Of a stretch of DNA of 64,000 nt, positions 30,551 to 42,768 are shown piece after piece (the stretch's first letter is position 1; each line of letters opens with the position of its first letter). Source of the stretch: Pseudevernia furfuracea (taxonomy: Eukaryota > Ascomycota > Lecanoromycetes > Lecanorales > Parmeliaceae). A model generated the notes under the pieces. The model had not been told where the DNA came from, made no database searches, and was given only the letters and a program-made list of their open reading frames with translations. The stretch lies in the NCBI GenBank assembly GCA_022315425.1, contig JAIUPT010000028.1:372001-436000 (forward strand). Reading direction: 5' to 3'. Both the position numbers and the translations under genes were made by a program.

Positions 30551-31909
30551 ATGTACACAACAGGATTAACAGCTGTCTATGCCATCCTCCTCACCACCCT
30601 CGCAACCTCAATATCATGTCTCCAACACACTCACACTCACGCCCACGCCCATCTGTCCAAGCGTGCGACCACCCCCATGGTCTTCGCCCACTACATGATC
30701 CAGTTCCAACCTCCAGGTTTGAACGGCAGCCCAGGTCCAGACTATACCACTGACATCAACATGGCCATGGCCGCTGGCTTCGACGCCTTCGCCATCGACT
30801 ACACAGACAATGCCGCTATGTTCGCCACCAATCTCGACATTCTCTACCACCAGGCCTCAAACCTAGGTTTCAAGCTCTTTCTGACCATTGACACCACCAC
30901 CATGTTTGATGCAGACCAAGTCGTTAACATCACTAATTTCTACGCCGACAGCCCTGCGCAGGCCAAAGACGCAGCCGGCAACATCTTCCTCAGCTCCTTC
31001 GAAGTCAACCCGCCAGCCTGGAACTGGCAAAACGACGTCCTCAAAAACATAAAAGTCCCAGTCACCTTCCTCGCCGGCTCACTCGGCGAATCCGGCTCAT
31101 ACGAGGCCTCGCTCCCCGACCGCGGCACAGGCCTCTTTACATGGGTCCATCCCGCCCTTTCCGCCTCCGAAGAAGCTACAGTCGACCAGTCCTTCGCCGA
31201 CGCGCGCAACTCCACCGGCAAGCCCTGGATGGCTGGCATAGCCCCGTGGTTCTTCAAGCGCCTTTCCAGCGACACCAACTGGCTGAACGCGCAAGACTCC
31301 AACATCTACATCGACCGCTGGGTGGAGCTTTTGAAATTGAAGCCCAACTACATCGAAGTCATCTCCTGGAACGACTTTGGGGAATCCCACTACATTGGCC
31401 CCGCAGACAGTACGCCGGAGTCTGAACTCATGCAACCGAGCAAAGCCGACTACTACGGTAACCTCGACCACAGCGCTTTCCTCAAGATGTCCGCCATCTT
31501 CATCAAGACATACAAAGCAGGCGAGACCAAAGTAACTGTCACGGCAGACGAAGAAGACGTCTTCTTCTTCTACCGTCCCCAGCCCGTCAAGAACATTCCC
31601 GCCGATGACGCCTACCCAGACAACGGCTGGCCTTTACCCGAGAACGCCTCGTGTATCGCTGACAACGTCTATGTCGTGCCTTTCCTCTCTGAGCCAGCGA
31701 CCATCTATCTCAACTCCGGCGGGTATAGCACGTCCATGGACGCGCCGTCATTTCTGAGCAAGGGCGGGGTTTTGTTCAATGCTCCGGCCAAGATGGGCCC
31801 GCAGGTTTTGACCGCCAGTCGGCCAATCAACGGGAAGACGCTTAACAAGACCGGTATCGACATCACCAGCGGTGGAAATCGGTACCAGGGGAACGTGGTT
31901 GCCATCTAG
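30551..31909 (+). CDS. secreted GH71 alpha-1,3-glucanase (mutanase)
   Basis: Single exon, 452 residues. GH71 enzymes cut alpha-1,3-glucan of the fungal wall. The start at 30551 gives a signal peptide (hydrophobic LTAVYAILLTTLATSISC), a His-rich stretch and a KR site, so a Kex2-type cut before ATTPMVFAHYMIQF is likely. GH71 blocks follow: NMAMAAGFDAFAIDYTDN, GFKLFLTIDTTTMFDADQVV, IFLSSFEVNPPAWNWQNDVL, PWMAGIAPWFFKRL, and YIEVISWNDFGESHYIGP with the conserved Trp-Asn-Asp. Several N-x-S/T sites are present. No C-terminal CBM24 or Ser/Thr-rich linker is seen, so this is the short form. Likely role is wall remodelling in development or autolysis. Confidence 0.93.
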   Translation: MYTTGLTAVYAILLTTLATSISCLQHTHTHAHAHLSKRATTPMVFAHYMIQFQPPGLNGSPGPDYTTDINMAMAAGFDAFAIDYTDNAAMFATNLDILYHQASNLGFKLFLTIDTTTMFDADQVVNITNFYADSPAQAKDAAGNIFLSSFEVNPPAWNWQNDVLKNIKVPVTFLAGSLGESGSYEASLPDRGTGLFTWVHPALSASEEATVDQSFADARNSTGKPWMAGIAPWFFKRLSSDTNWLNAQDSNIYIDRWVELLKLKPNYIEVISWNDFGESHYIGPADSTPESELMQPSKADYYGNLDHSAFLKMSAIFIKTYKAGETKVTVTADEEDVFFFYRPQPVKNIPADDAYPDNGWPLPENASCIADNVYVVPFLSEPATIYLNSGGYSTSMDAPSFLSKGGVLFNAPAKMGPQVLTASRPINGKTLNKTGIDITSGGNRYQGNVVAI

Positions 31910-32064
31910 GGGATGACTAGTCGTCTTTCGGCATGTATTCTATCTTCGAAAAGGGAAAGAAAATTTCTTCATCTGGCTATGTATGACTCGTGCTTGCAGG
32001 AGCGATTCGAGAGATTATTACGGAGGGCAGAGCCTATTTCGCTTCAACACATTCTTCTGCTTCC

Positions 32065-32350
32065 AATGTCCGCCCTTGTGGGGACAAGTGTATATATTCC
32101 GCCAAAAAGCTTGCCGAGATAGTAAAAGAAAGTCACAAGCTGACTTTTCTCTTTGCTTATTAACCTCTCATTGTCCCACCGATCGACTGATTGATTGATG
32201 AGCTCCATCTAACGTCTAATGTCCGCCGTCATGGAGACAGACGAAGGTACGTATAACGCCAGAAACCTTGCTGAGATGGAAAAAGAAGCCACGAGCTGAC
32301 TCTTTTCTCGGCTCATTCATATCCAACTGACAGCCCCCTGTCCACTGATT
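32065..32350. repeat. diverged tandem duplication, period about 154 nt
   Basis: AATGTCCGCC begins both copies (32065 and 32219). Shared blocks follow in the same order: CGCC, CTTGC(c/t)GAGAT, AAAAGAA and GCTGACT, then CTGATTGAT. Identity is moderate with small indels, so the duplication is old. Confidence 0.7.
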
Positions 32351-32502
32351 GATCCATTCCCTTCCGCACCGTCACCGTAGAAAATGAATTGAATAAACAG
32401 ACAGCATGAACACACAGCACAATGGGATCGTGAATTAGAGGGACTAGAGCCGAATCCGAATGGCTATGAGAGACCACGGAATGAACTCATGCCATCATCC
32501 AT

Positions 32503-32515
32503 GGGGGGGGGGGGG
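32503..32515. repeat. poly-G tract (13 nt)
   Basis: Thirteen consecutive G residues directly after CCAT, in the GH71-kinesin spacer. Confidence 0.9.
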
Positions 32516-32939
32516 TGTGTAGCCAGAAAACGTCGACCTCATTTCCAAAAAACAGTAATCCTGGACCAGCATTAGGCTCTTCACTCGATCATTCCTGCTC
32601 CTCCAAAACCACCGCATCCCCGCCCCCTCCCCCCCCCAACACCTCCCCAATCCAACATCCCTTATATGATATAAAACACCCACACCCCACCCCCGCAGAT
32701 CCTCTCTCTCTCTCGGCGCTTTTTGCACAAGAAAAGAGCATGCCTACCATAGCCCTCTTGACCCTCCTCACACACTCAAGGTACGTACGGCCGTCATCGG
32801 TTCTATACCCATCCTCCTCCTCCTCCGTACGATAAGTAAGAATAAGATACGCACACACGCCAACCAAAAAAAATAAAAGGGTTTGTAGAGTACCTCAGCA
32901 ATCAGCATAAAAGTGAAGAAAAAGTAACGCCTCTATACT

Positions 32940-33320
32940 CCATCATCATATATATACCTATATCCATCAAGCTACCTACCTAACCTACCTACCTTACCTT
33001 ACCTACCTTACCTACCTATCTTACCTAGCCTAGCCTACAAACAACGAATCAAAAAAAAAATCCCCCGCGCAAAGATTTTTTTTTTTTGGATTGCTCAAGC
33101 ACCAACTAACTCGTCAAGTATCAAAGCAAAAAACGATTATTTTTATTTTCCACGCCGCTGAACCGACGGCCATCTATCTATCTATCTATCTATCTAATTC
33201 ATCCATCCATCTATCTACCTACCTACCTACCTACCTACCAAGCCACCAGATCTGGAAAAGAAAAAAAAACAGTTCAGTCGGCGTTTTCAAATCGACCCCC
33301 CCCCCCCCCCCCCCCCCCAA
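32940..33320. repeat. simple-repeat block: CCTA/ACCT, ATCT arrays and a 23-nt poly-C
   Basis: CTAC/CTTACC repeats at about 32973-33033, ATCT repeats at about 33172-33196, ACCT repeats at about 33211-33239 and an uninterrupted C run at 33296-33318. Confidence 0.9.
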
Positions 33321-33639
33321 ACCCAAATCAACCCAAGCCATACCAAAGCCATACCAAAGCCCAGCCAAGCATACGCTATACGCCTCGACTCGACGAAACC
33401 ACGTCCGGAACCCCCCGTGACGGCCGCGACGCTAGCCTCTCCGAACGCCTGGAGAAACGTGAAAAACGGGACGGACAGACGGACAGACAGACAGACGGAC
33501 AGCAGGCTCTATATGTGTGTGTGTGAGATGGATGCATGCAATGCACCATCGAGAGACCCGGGAGGAGATGGACGGGAGTATAGAATACAAATATAGGTAC
33601 AAAGTAAGGTACGGTAAAGGTAAAGGTCAAAGAAAAGGT

Positions 33640-33654
33640 GGGGGGGGGGGGGGG
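33640..33654. repeat. poly-G tract (15 nt)
   Basis: Fifteen G residues, 320 nt from the 23-nt poly-C tract and complementary to it. Confidence 0.9.
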
Positions 33655-33835
33655 TATATATACCCTCGTGCGCGCGTGTTGAAAAGTATGGACAGTAGAA
33701 GAAGAATGAAGAACAAGAACAAGGAGAAAAGATCAGACGACAGCGAGATGAGCATCATATGATCGTGTAATGCCGAGCCGAGGGACGCCAAATATGGGTA
33801 TATCTCCTCCCCTCCTGGAAACAGGACGGGAAGAC

Positions 33836-36800
33836 CTAGAAGCAATTGAACCCTCCCTTCTTCTTCCTCTTTCCCTCCACGGCCCTCATTCTCTCCTCCA
33901 ACTTCTCCCTCGCCCTCTCCGCCTCCTTCCTCTTGTCCCTCTCCTCCTCCACCGCCTGGACGCTATACCGCGCGCCACTCTTCTCCTTCCTCAGTTCCTT
34001 ATTCTCATCCTCCAGCGTCCACGTCTTCTTCTTCCAAATTTCCATATCACGCTTGGTCTCATTCGCTTGCGACTCGAGATCGACGAGGGCTTCTTCGAGA
34101 GTTGCGGTAAGTTGTTTTTCGGCAAAGAGATGTTTTTCCATTTGTTTGATGTGGGCGTCTTTTTCTTCGAGGTGAGCGTTGTGTTGGGAGATTAAGTCGG
34201 CAGTTTGGAGGCTGGGTGGGTGGTGGGAGAAGGTTGCGGATGTGGGGGAGGTGACGGCGCTAGGGAGTGGGGGTAGTGGAATAGCGGGCGGAGGTGACGG
34301 AAGGGTGGTGACAGAGCCGCTCTTGCGGAGGTTGGAGTTTGAGAGGGAGCGTTCGGGTGCTTGCTGATGGAGTTCGCGGAGTTGTGCCTTTGCTAGAGTC
34401 AGTAAGGTGCAGAGGAGTATGGTTGGAACATTGACATACCTGTAGCTGCTCCACTTGGATCTGGGAGGCTTCCAGTTGTTTCTCGAGAATGCTGATTTGA
34501 ATATTGGCTTCATTGCTAATCTGAGATCGGTTGCTGGTCAGCATAGACAGCCTACTAGTACTGGCTTGCTGTTGGTCGAAGGCGTTTTTGAGCTGCTCTT
34601 CCAATTCATCGTTGATAACTGCCATTCTCTCGTTCTTGGATTTGGCCATTTCCAGCTCAGCGATATTGGCTTCATTCGACTTTGCAGCTGCTGCGATCTC
34701 AGATTTGAGAACTTGAGTTTCTGTCTGGAGTTGATTGCGCTGTCGTGCCATCTCGTCAAACTTTGCTTTAGACCGCTGAAGCTCGTCTGCAAGGTTGCTA
34801 TCGGCCTTTTCTAGCTGGCTCTTCAAATCGATGACCTCAGTCTCGAGCCGGGTCTTTTGGGCCATATATACACCCTGCATTTCCTGGAAGTTACGGTCCA
34901 AGTCTGCTTTCACTGCTGCATGCTCCCCAATGGTTGAGCGCAAACCATCCACTTCGCGTGAATGTGAGTCATGCAAAGATTTCAGACCATACTTGTGAAA
35001 CTCAACCGCGGACTGATGCTCTTCGATCTGCCGCTCGAGCATCGAAATATGTTGACGATGCGAATCAAGTTCCTTTTCGTTGTCGCTTCTGAAGCGTGCT
35101 GCCTCGTCAACCTGTTCGCGAGCTGTTGCTTGTAGTCTCTCGAGTTTTGCGATTCTGCCCACGTGTGAATCATTGGTTGCCTTTTGCCCGTCAATCTCTT
35201 TGATCAAAGTGTTGATAATTTGAACGTGGCAAATCTTCTCTTGTTGGAGATCTGCTGCATTAGCCGAAATGGATTCGGACTCTCGAGCCTTCTCCTCGGC
35301 CTGTTTACGCATCGTCTCGACACTGGTCAAGGTGCTTCTCAGGTCAGTGATAGTAGTTATGAGCCTCTTCTCGGAAGCCTGCATGGAATCGACGGCTGTC
35401 TTGTGCTTCTGCTGCCACTGGGACACCTCGTCCTGCAGTCTTGCGACATCTTGCGGTGGCTGCATATTGTGGCCAAGCTGCTTGTCATTCGATTCGAGAG
35501 ACGTAGCCGGAGTCTCGGGGAAATATCCTGGCATAGCTGATTTGGCCGATTCGGCGTGTTCCAAGGACCTCGTCAGTGACTCGATTTCGCCAACCAAATT
35601 CTGCTCCCGATTCGAATGTCTTTCCTGCAGCATCCTCATCTGAGTATCATTCTGCAACAGCTGTTCGTGTAAAGTAGATACAACGGACATGTCAATGGGT
35701 GACGATGATTTCATGCTAGTGCGCTCTCGTGTGAGGCCAGATATCATTGTCGCCTTTGCATCCATTTCCTTTTTCAGAGTTGCTAGCTCGGCTTCGAGAA
35801 GCTGTACTCGTTCCGACCGTTGATGAAGCTCATGCATTGCTGTATTGAGATTGATCTCAAAGCTCTGCATCGTATCAGGCTTGTCATCAAGATTGTCAGC
35901 GGCGATGTTTCTGAGCGATGCGAAGGAGCGATGAGCACGGTCTATCGTCATGACGTTTTGGCTAGATTTTCTCCTAATCACAGACGAGTTCGGTGATTGT
36001 GGGCTGTTCATCTTTGCTTTCTGAACCTCTGCCTTCAATTCTTCAACGATGTCCAGCGTTTCGACATGTTGCTCTTGCAACTTGGAATATCTGCCGTGCA
36101 AGGTTTTCAAGCCTTCATCTTTCTCAACGTGGACCCTCTTCAATTCGTCCACTTCTTGCATCAGAGACTCTTCACGAGGTGAAATTCGACTCCAACCCCC
36201 AGGAGTAATCTTCCTGAGGGGACTGCCGTCCGCTGACGGCTCCAACGAAGTGCTTGAATCCCCAGCCAAGGACAATTCCGATGATAGAGATCGCGAGGAT
36301 GGTAGTTGTCCCCCATCTTTTAGGCCATTCACCCTCGCGTCTCCTAAAAAAGACGTTGGCCTGGTAGAAATTGGGGACGCGACAGATTCTGCTGCAGCCG
36401 GGTGGCGAGCTTCATCAACAGCATCTTGCATTTCTGCGAGTGTCCGTAATGCTTCCTCGTACTTTGCAGACATCACCTCAAAATCGCTCACGGTCGATTC
36501 ATGCTGAATCCGGAGGTCGAAGAGCTCTTGATTGACATTTTCGAGCTTATCGGCTACGATGTTGGACCTGGCTTGCGCAAGACCTAGGTACTCCGGATCT
36601 AAACGAGAAGTGGGGCTGGCTCTTGCCGTGCTAACGTTCCGGGTTTCCTGAAATCCACTTCGTCGCTGCAGGCTCTGCTCCGTTGATGGGAGACCAGTCT
36701 CTTCCTCCTCGTCTGATTCAGGAATTGCAGTGTTTGCCGCTTCCTGAAGAGGTGAAACTGCGGGTGACTTTGCCACCCCGTTGGTCAGAGTTTTGCTTGG

Positions 36801-39194
36801 AGCCTGTGTTTCTTTCAAGTTGCCGTTAGTCTGAAGATGGTCAAATTCGTAGAGCAGATTATCAAGCTTCCCAAGGCTTCTCTGGCGTTCAACGACATGC
36901 TCAAGTCGATCCAGCTCACGCTGCTTGAGCTCCATGTCTTGGTCCGCCTCGGCGAGCCGCTCCTCCAAAGTGGATATGTACTCTTCACACTGAGACTCGT
37001 TTTCACGGATACGAGCAATTTCTTTACGCAGTTCCAACACAAGTGCTGCAGACTTTTCGTCGCCGGAGCTTTGACCGTCAAGCTTAGCCTCCAGATTGTG
37101 CAGGTATTGCTCGTTGTTCGCATCCCGCTCCTTAAGCTTTTGCAGTTGAGTCTGAAGTTGCTGGTTCACACTCTCGACAGAGGCACACTTGTTTTCTTTC
37201 TCCATTAAGGTACTTTCGGTGGTGGCCAAGGACGATCGGGTATTCGAAAGCGACGTCTCCAAGCTTTGGATAGTCTTCTCATATTCAATTACAACTTGCT
37301 CCACTGCTTCCGCGAATGAATTTGACCGCTTCAGTCTCTCCACTGCAGAGCCTCCAATTGCTTCTGTGAGCGTCGGCGTCTCTCCAGATTCGTTGTCCCT
37401 TGCTTTGGTGATCTCCGAGATGAGCTTCGCATGCCGATTGCTGAGCGCAGCGTAATTCTCCTGGACATCGAGAAGGTGATTCTCAAGCTCCATTTCCCTC
37501 TCATTCTGACGCTCGGCTCGCTCGTGAGGCGCACTCATTCGACGATCAGAGTGACTGATTTGATCACGAAGGAAAGAGACTTCTGCTCTGAGACGGTCAA
37601 TAATAGCTTGCTTTTCATTCTCGTCCAAGCTTTGCTGAATCTGGGGTTTGCTCTGGATATTCCTGGCCCGATGCGCGTAGTGCAGAGTGTTTAGGGTTTC
37701 GCTTAAGTGGAACTCCGCTGGTGTCACGCAGGCAATCATGTATGTAATTGCGTTCCCGCCAAGAGAATCTTGTAGTAGTCGGGTAAGCTTGGAGTCACGG
37801 TATGATATATGGGTACCAGAGTGTTGGGTTGAAAGTTGGGAAATGACTTTTCCCAAGCTTGTGAGACCTGCGTTGATGGAAATCCCTTCTTTTGCCCGGT
37901 CTCCCAAAGCACCAGTGTTCTTCAACCTTTCACTCCCGGCCAGATCTACGAAATGTAGCTTGCTGTCAATCGTTATCCAGTCTTCCGCCCCCGTCATGGC
38001 TTCTATTGGCACTGAGAGCCTCTTGTCTTTTTTTGGGGTATGCGCCTTGTTCTTTCGCTGGACAAGGTTGATGCTAAACACTGCGTGGGAGCGAGATGAT
38101 TTGGCGTTGATTGCGGTCGAATCCGTCTGCCGAATCGAAGATCCTAAATTCAGAGCTGCCAGGAGATCTTCGATGGAATTTATGTTGACCTGATGAAGCC
38201 CTGTCAGGAGAATGCGACCTTTCACGTCCTCCCGAATTGCCACAGTCGTCCGTTCGGCCAGAGGTACTGATTCTGGTACTAGCAGGTCTCGCAGCTGTTC
38301 GTTGTATATCTGAGAAGCCTTTTAGTAGCGCTAAATTCGTCACGAAATGCGAAAACCAACCTCAACATATGTAGCCTTCATCTGCCAGTTCTTGTCTTCG
38401 CTTGCCTGTGCATGAGCCTTTGCCAATGCTGCTAGCCCGGTGGTCGAGTGCATTGAATAGCGGGTAGGTGTGCGGAGACCAGAGGATCCGCTTCTTCTCA
38501 GTGTTGGTGGCCCTGCAAGCTTTTCGAACAGCGCGCTGACTGCTCGGGGAATGACACCTAGAAAATCGTGCATTAGCAGAGCACCACTGAGAAAAGATGA
38601 CCTGATCCGCATCTCTCAGTATTTATCCGCCAAAACGGTACCACCTACCCATGCGTCGAGGATCACTCTGCTCAGCAGGGCCAGATGTCCCCATCGTGTA
38701 GGACTTTCCGGAACCGGACTGCCCGTAGGCAAGGACAGACACATTGTAACCCTGCACGAAGGCATCCACGCTTTCATTCACGTATTGCCAAACGCCCTCT
38801 TGATAAACATCCGCCCCAAATACCCTATCGAACAGGAAGAGCTTCTGCCCTCGTGGTGACTCGATGGCTAGGCTTGTTGGTGAGGTGTCGTGAACCATGG
38901 ATCTCTGGAAGCGCCGGGGGATGATTTCGAATCCGGGATCATTCGGTCGTAGCGGTGGACGGATTCGCACAGCTACGATCACAGACGATTAGCATATTCT
39001 TGGTGTACCACCCCAACGGTAATCAATGGCTGCATACCAACTTTGACCGAAACTGCTGGTCTCCCATCCTCGTCTGAATTTCTGCTGCCTCCACCCTGCT
39101 TGCTGCTGTAACTCATCCGACTCTGGCTCCTGCCTGGCTGGAAGACTCCGCTCATTGGGCGTGGAGGCGGCGAAGATGGCGGTGAGCTGGCCAT
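33836..39194 (-). CDS. long coiled-coil kinesin (kinesin-4-like)
   Basis: Five exons (39038-39194, 38649-38972, 38361-38557, 34440-38309, 33836-34387), introns 65, 91, 51 and 52 nt, 1,699 residues. A Ser/Pro-rich N-terminal tail precedes a kinesin motor from about residue 50. Marks are VKVAVRIRPPLRPND, FDRVFGADVYQEGV, the P-loop GQSGSGKS (136-143), EIYNEQLRDLL, switch I NAKSSRSHAVFS, switch II LHFVDLAGSERLKNTG and SYRDSKLTRLLQDSLGGNA, ending in TLHYAHRARNIQSKP. About 1,200 residues of heptad-rich coiled coil follow, broken by low-complexity parts, then a Lys/Arg-rich tail ending in GGFNCF. N-terminal motor placement implies plus-end-directed microtubule movement. The motor and stalk length resemble kinesin-4 (KIF4/KIF21) more than kinesin-1, but the subfamily call is from wording only. 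Confidence 0.9.
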
Positions 39195-41292
39195 TGCTCC
39201 AGTAACGCCCGTTTGGGCGCGAAAGGGCGACAACAATTCGTTCAGCAATATCGCAACCGGGTTGATTTGGATGCTGCACAATCTCGCATCTTTGTTTCGT
39301 TTGTCCGGATGGGTGGGTTACGGGGATGGGGATGATTGGTTTGCTGCAAATGCGGCCGATCCCGAGTCATCAAACAAAGGGTGGAGGTGTGGCGAAGTGG
39401 GGGGGATGCTATGATTTCGAGTCTCTTTGTTTCCTCTTTATGACAGCAAGGGTGATGTTGCGAAGTGAAGAAGATGGTTCCGAGTGAAGCAAGATAATCG
39501 TGAAGATATTTGTCGTTCCATTCTTTTTAGAGCAGCGGAGTGTTTTGGGACAGGGGGATCTAGGGGCCCAGAAAACGGGATCACTTAGCGTTGAAGTTAC
39601 GGGGGCTTACTCTACGTCCTACGAGTACAACAACTCAAGAGACAGCCCACTAACAAATAATTCATCAATTATAATCATCAATCATATTGATCATTCACCG
39701 ATTCAATCATGCCAACCACGTGGTGTACTCGTACATTTTGAACATGTATCATCTTTAGTATACAAACTCTGTACAACATTGAGACCATTCACGAGGCTTT
39801 GACACTTCTACCTGCAGCACCGTTGTCATGCAATTACTGCAGGGAAGCTTCTTTTCTGGCGGAATAGTCCAGAGCCGTCAACGGGAATCCTACTTGGAGT
39901 ACTGTGTCGTCATATTTGCCCGGAGGAATTTGGAATTCAGAAATTCATAAATAATTGGCATGCAGAATAGTTGCAGAATAGTTGCAGAATAATTGCAGAG
40001 CTGCAGCCAAAGGTCGAGGTCGGGAAATCTTACTTTTAACTTACACAAACACCGTTTTCCAACAGACACCACTAGGAAGTCGGAACTCGTGGCGACAAGG
40101 AAGGTGTCGCACCATGATGCATGAGAAGCACGGCACGGCTGAAAGCATTTATTATTATACGTATTACTCCGTATACTCCGTAAGGTAGCATCATAGCATG
40201 GAATCATGGAAGCCTTCTAAAATTCTCTCCCCCTATTCCTTCATCTTGGGCCACTCGATCAGCAAAACAATAGACTAAATAAGAGTCTAGGTCTATCGTC
40301 TCTTGAGTCTCATCTGTGATCTGTCTACTGATCTAAGTAGTAGTCATTGCGCGGCTCGCGGGAACAACGTGCGCAGGAGGCCAGGCTGCTCCACGCAAGA
40401 TCCAATTGGAAAAAGACCCCTTGACCCAAAAAGTGTGAAAAGACAGGAATGAGGAATTCGCTTTTAAGCGTCGGAGGTTGATTCGATGACAAAGAAAGAA
40501 AAAAGGCAGCTACTTTAGGTGAGTTCAGAAGTTCAGGGCAGCCCCCGACGCGGCTCCTCCTTTCCGTTCCGGGGGCGACGGCTTGAGGCTTGAACACAAA
40601 AAATGGGCCAATTCACAACTTTCATTGGCTCAGCTCCCCTTTTTGCCACCACTTGGCCTAGATCACGGCATCTACAAGTCTGGCCATGTGGAGCCACGCG
40701 TACGCACGCATACGGACGAATATACGATCAAATATCCACAATGCTCACGGCGAATCATATGACGTTAAGGCCTTGCTCTTGCTCCTCGCTTCAGGTCGCA
40801 AAAATTCATCATGTACCATCAACGGCTGTGAAATTCAAGCATCTTTTTCCCCTCCTCGACTCTTCATCATCATCATCGTTCAATGAGCTTGCCATACACC
40901 CTCGACGTCCTCTTCAAAGTCGCCCACAGTTCACCTCTCCCGTTCCTTGCCGTTGCTGTTTGGTCATCTCATAGTCCGTAGTCAGAACAACATATATCCT
41001 CGATTGCATCCAAGTGCTAGAACCTCGAGTTCTACCAGTCAAAAAATTCGATTCACAAAGATGGCGAGTTGATTGGCTCGTGACACTCTCTGGCAGTGTC
41101 ACGAGAGCCAAGTGTGGGCACGATTAATGAGACTTGATCAACAATTACGAGTTCTGAACAGTTGTCTATGTGAACGGAGGAGGCATGTTCCTTACAAACT
41201 CCTATTACCAACCCCACAAGATTCCGCTTTATAAGACATCGGTCCGTGAGGTCTCCGATTATCTACTAGGTTGCTACCTGCTCGAGGATATA
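39195..41292. other. intergenic region, no gene seen
   Basis: About 2.1 kb holding the kinesin promoter and the 3' side of the cupredoxin gene. It includes GTTGCAGAATA repeats near 39965-40000, a TACTCCGTA double motif at 40165-40182 and ATC repeats near 40866. Short frames show no family signal. Confidence 0.5.
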
Positions 41293-42768
41293 TTAGGCTC
41301 CTCCCCACAACTGGCGATTCCGCTGACAATTCAGATGTTCTATTAACAGTAAGCAACTATTCTGCATTTCTCTAAGCACATTGGTAACATACTGTGCCTT
41401 CGTCGACCTCGATCGTCCCCAGAAGTTTAGTGGCCGTGCCTGCGGTTGCGGCGTTGGCGCCCTGCTGTTCTGGTAAGGCTCCTGTAGATGTTGTTCCATC
41501 TCCATAGGCTTAGAGCTAACATATTCCTGCATATGCTTCTCCCCAGGCGAAGGTAGCTCAGCCACTAGGGGTTGTGGAGCGGCTAGAGGATCTTGTGCTG
41601 CGTGCCTTGTGTACGGAGGGGTATCATAAGCAGGTTCGTGGTAGTTGGGCGTGTCTGAACGTGGTATCGCTGAAGCAGTTGAAAACGAAGTCATTTGGGG
41701 CGGTGGCGATCTGATCTCAGGCTGGTCTTCTGGCGGATTCTGTGCTCCAGGTGCCTGGTACTGATTTCGCCTCATAAATTGGAGCATGGTCTTTTGACGT
41801 CCAAGAAGGAAGAATAAGGCTCCGACTAGGACCGCGAGTCCGACCCCCGCGATCACAATGCCCACAATAGCGCCAGTTGATAACTTTTGAGAAGACGCAT
41901 CGGTCGTGTGGGAGGCATAAGCTGCAGAAGACGTTGTTGCCTGTGTAGATGACGACTGAGAGGTTGTAGCATTCGCATTGGTTCCAGGGTTGACATCACC
42001 CGACGGTACCCCTGCTTCCGATGGGAAAGGTTGTCCGGGTGCTAGCATATACTGCGCATTAGACGCATCTTCCTTTTGCGTGGCCAGCGATACCGAGTCA
42101 TTCTGCTCATCGTCAACACCACTCATATATCGACGTTCAGCCGAGTTCAGCCTACGGGATTGATAACCGCAACCATCTGATAGTTGATGCATGAGCCAGG
42201 AGCTGCACAATATAGAAAGATGGGCTCAGTGTCGTTGATGGTTAGGTTCCATGTTGGTGACTGTTGACCAGATTCAGCAAGACAACGTGGTCACCTGGAG
42301 TATCACGAACATTGGGAAGGATCTTATCGAGCGGGAAAAACCCCGACCAGAATCCAACTTTGTTCTCGCCAGTATCTTCGTACGGTATGCAGGGCTGCTG
42401 GTACTCCGCTCGACCAACGGAGTGGTTTGGTGGGAAGAAATGGAACTCTGTACATCTGATATGAGCCGGAATTACTACTTTCATTGCCCGACAACCTTAC
42501 GAATCACGTCTCCCACATTGGCTGTCAACGAGTCAGGGTCAAATTGGTTCAGCTCCTGCAAGTGACAGCACTATCAGCCTTCTCCAACCTCGTGTTTGCA
42601 GACCCGGAGCACGCATACCTGGCCCACAGTCACAATGTGTGTTGCCTGTGAGGAACCAGACGCTGTCACAATACTAGCCGCGGCCGACGACGGCGAAGGC
42701 GTCGAGTCCTGGCCCAGAACCACATTTGCAAGGGCAACAAGACACAAAGGAATCACAACCCAAGCCAT
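41293..42768 (-). CDS. membrane-anchored extracellular cupredoxin-like Ser-rich protein
   Basis: Five exons (42619-42768, 42501-42555, 42311-42447, 42156-42260, 41293-42102), all introns 50-63 nt, 418 residues. A signal peptide (WVVIPLCLVALANVVLG) is followed by a Ser/Thr-rich stretch and a cupredoxin-like domain: HIVTVGQELNQFDPDSL, NVGDVIQFHFFPPNHSV, QQPCIPYEDTG, GFWSGFFP, TWNLTINDTEPIFLYC and PGSCINYQMVAVINP. The His, Cys and Met positions of the fungal plastocyanin-like serine-rich family are recognisable. After a Ser/Thr-rich neck comes one membrane helix, AIVGIVIAGVGLAVLVGALFFLL, and a 140-residue Pro/Gln-rich cytosolic tail. Related proteins are usually secreted or GPI-anchored, so the helix and long tail suggest a surface sensor or anchor role; copper binding is not proven. 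Confidence 0.85.

Larger units (their letters stand above)
31910..33835. other. repeat-rich convergent spacer
   Basis: About 1.9 kb between the GH71 and kinesin stops. It contains a diverged tandem duplication (32065-32350), homopolymer G and C tracts, and tetranucleotide arrays. No protein-coding content is convincing. Confidence 0.6.

Noticed and set aside
33172..33239. Tetranucleotide arrays as a possible CRISPR or structured element
   Set aside because: Simple ATCT/ACCT microsatellites without spacers; the genome is eukaryotic.
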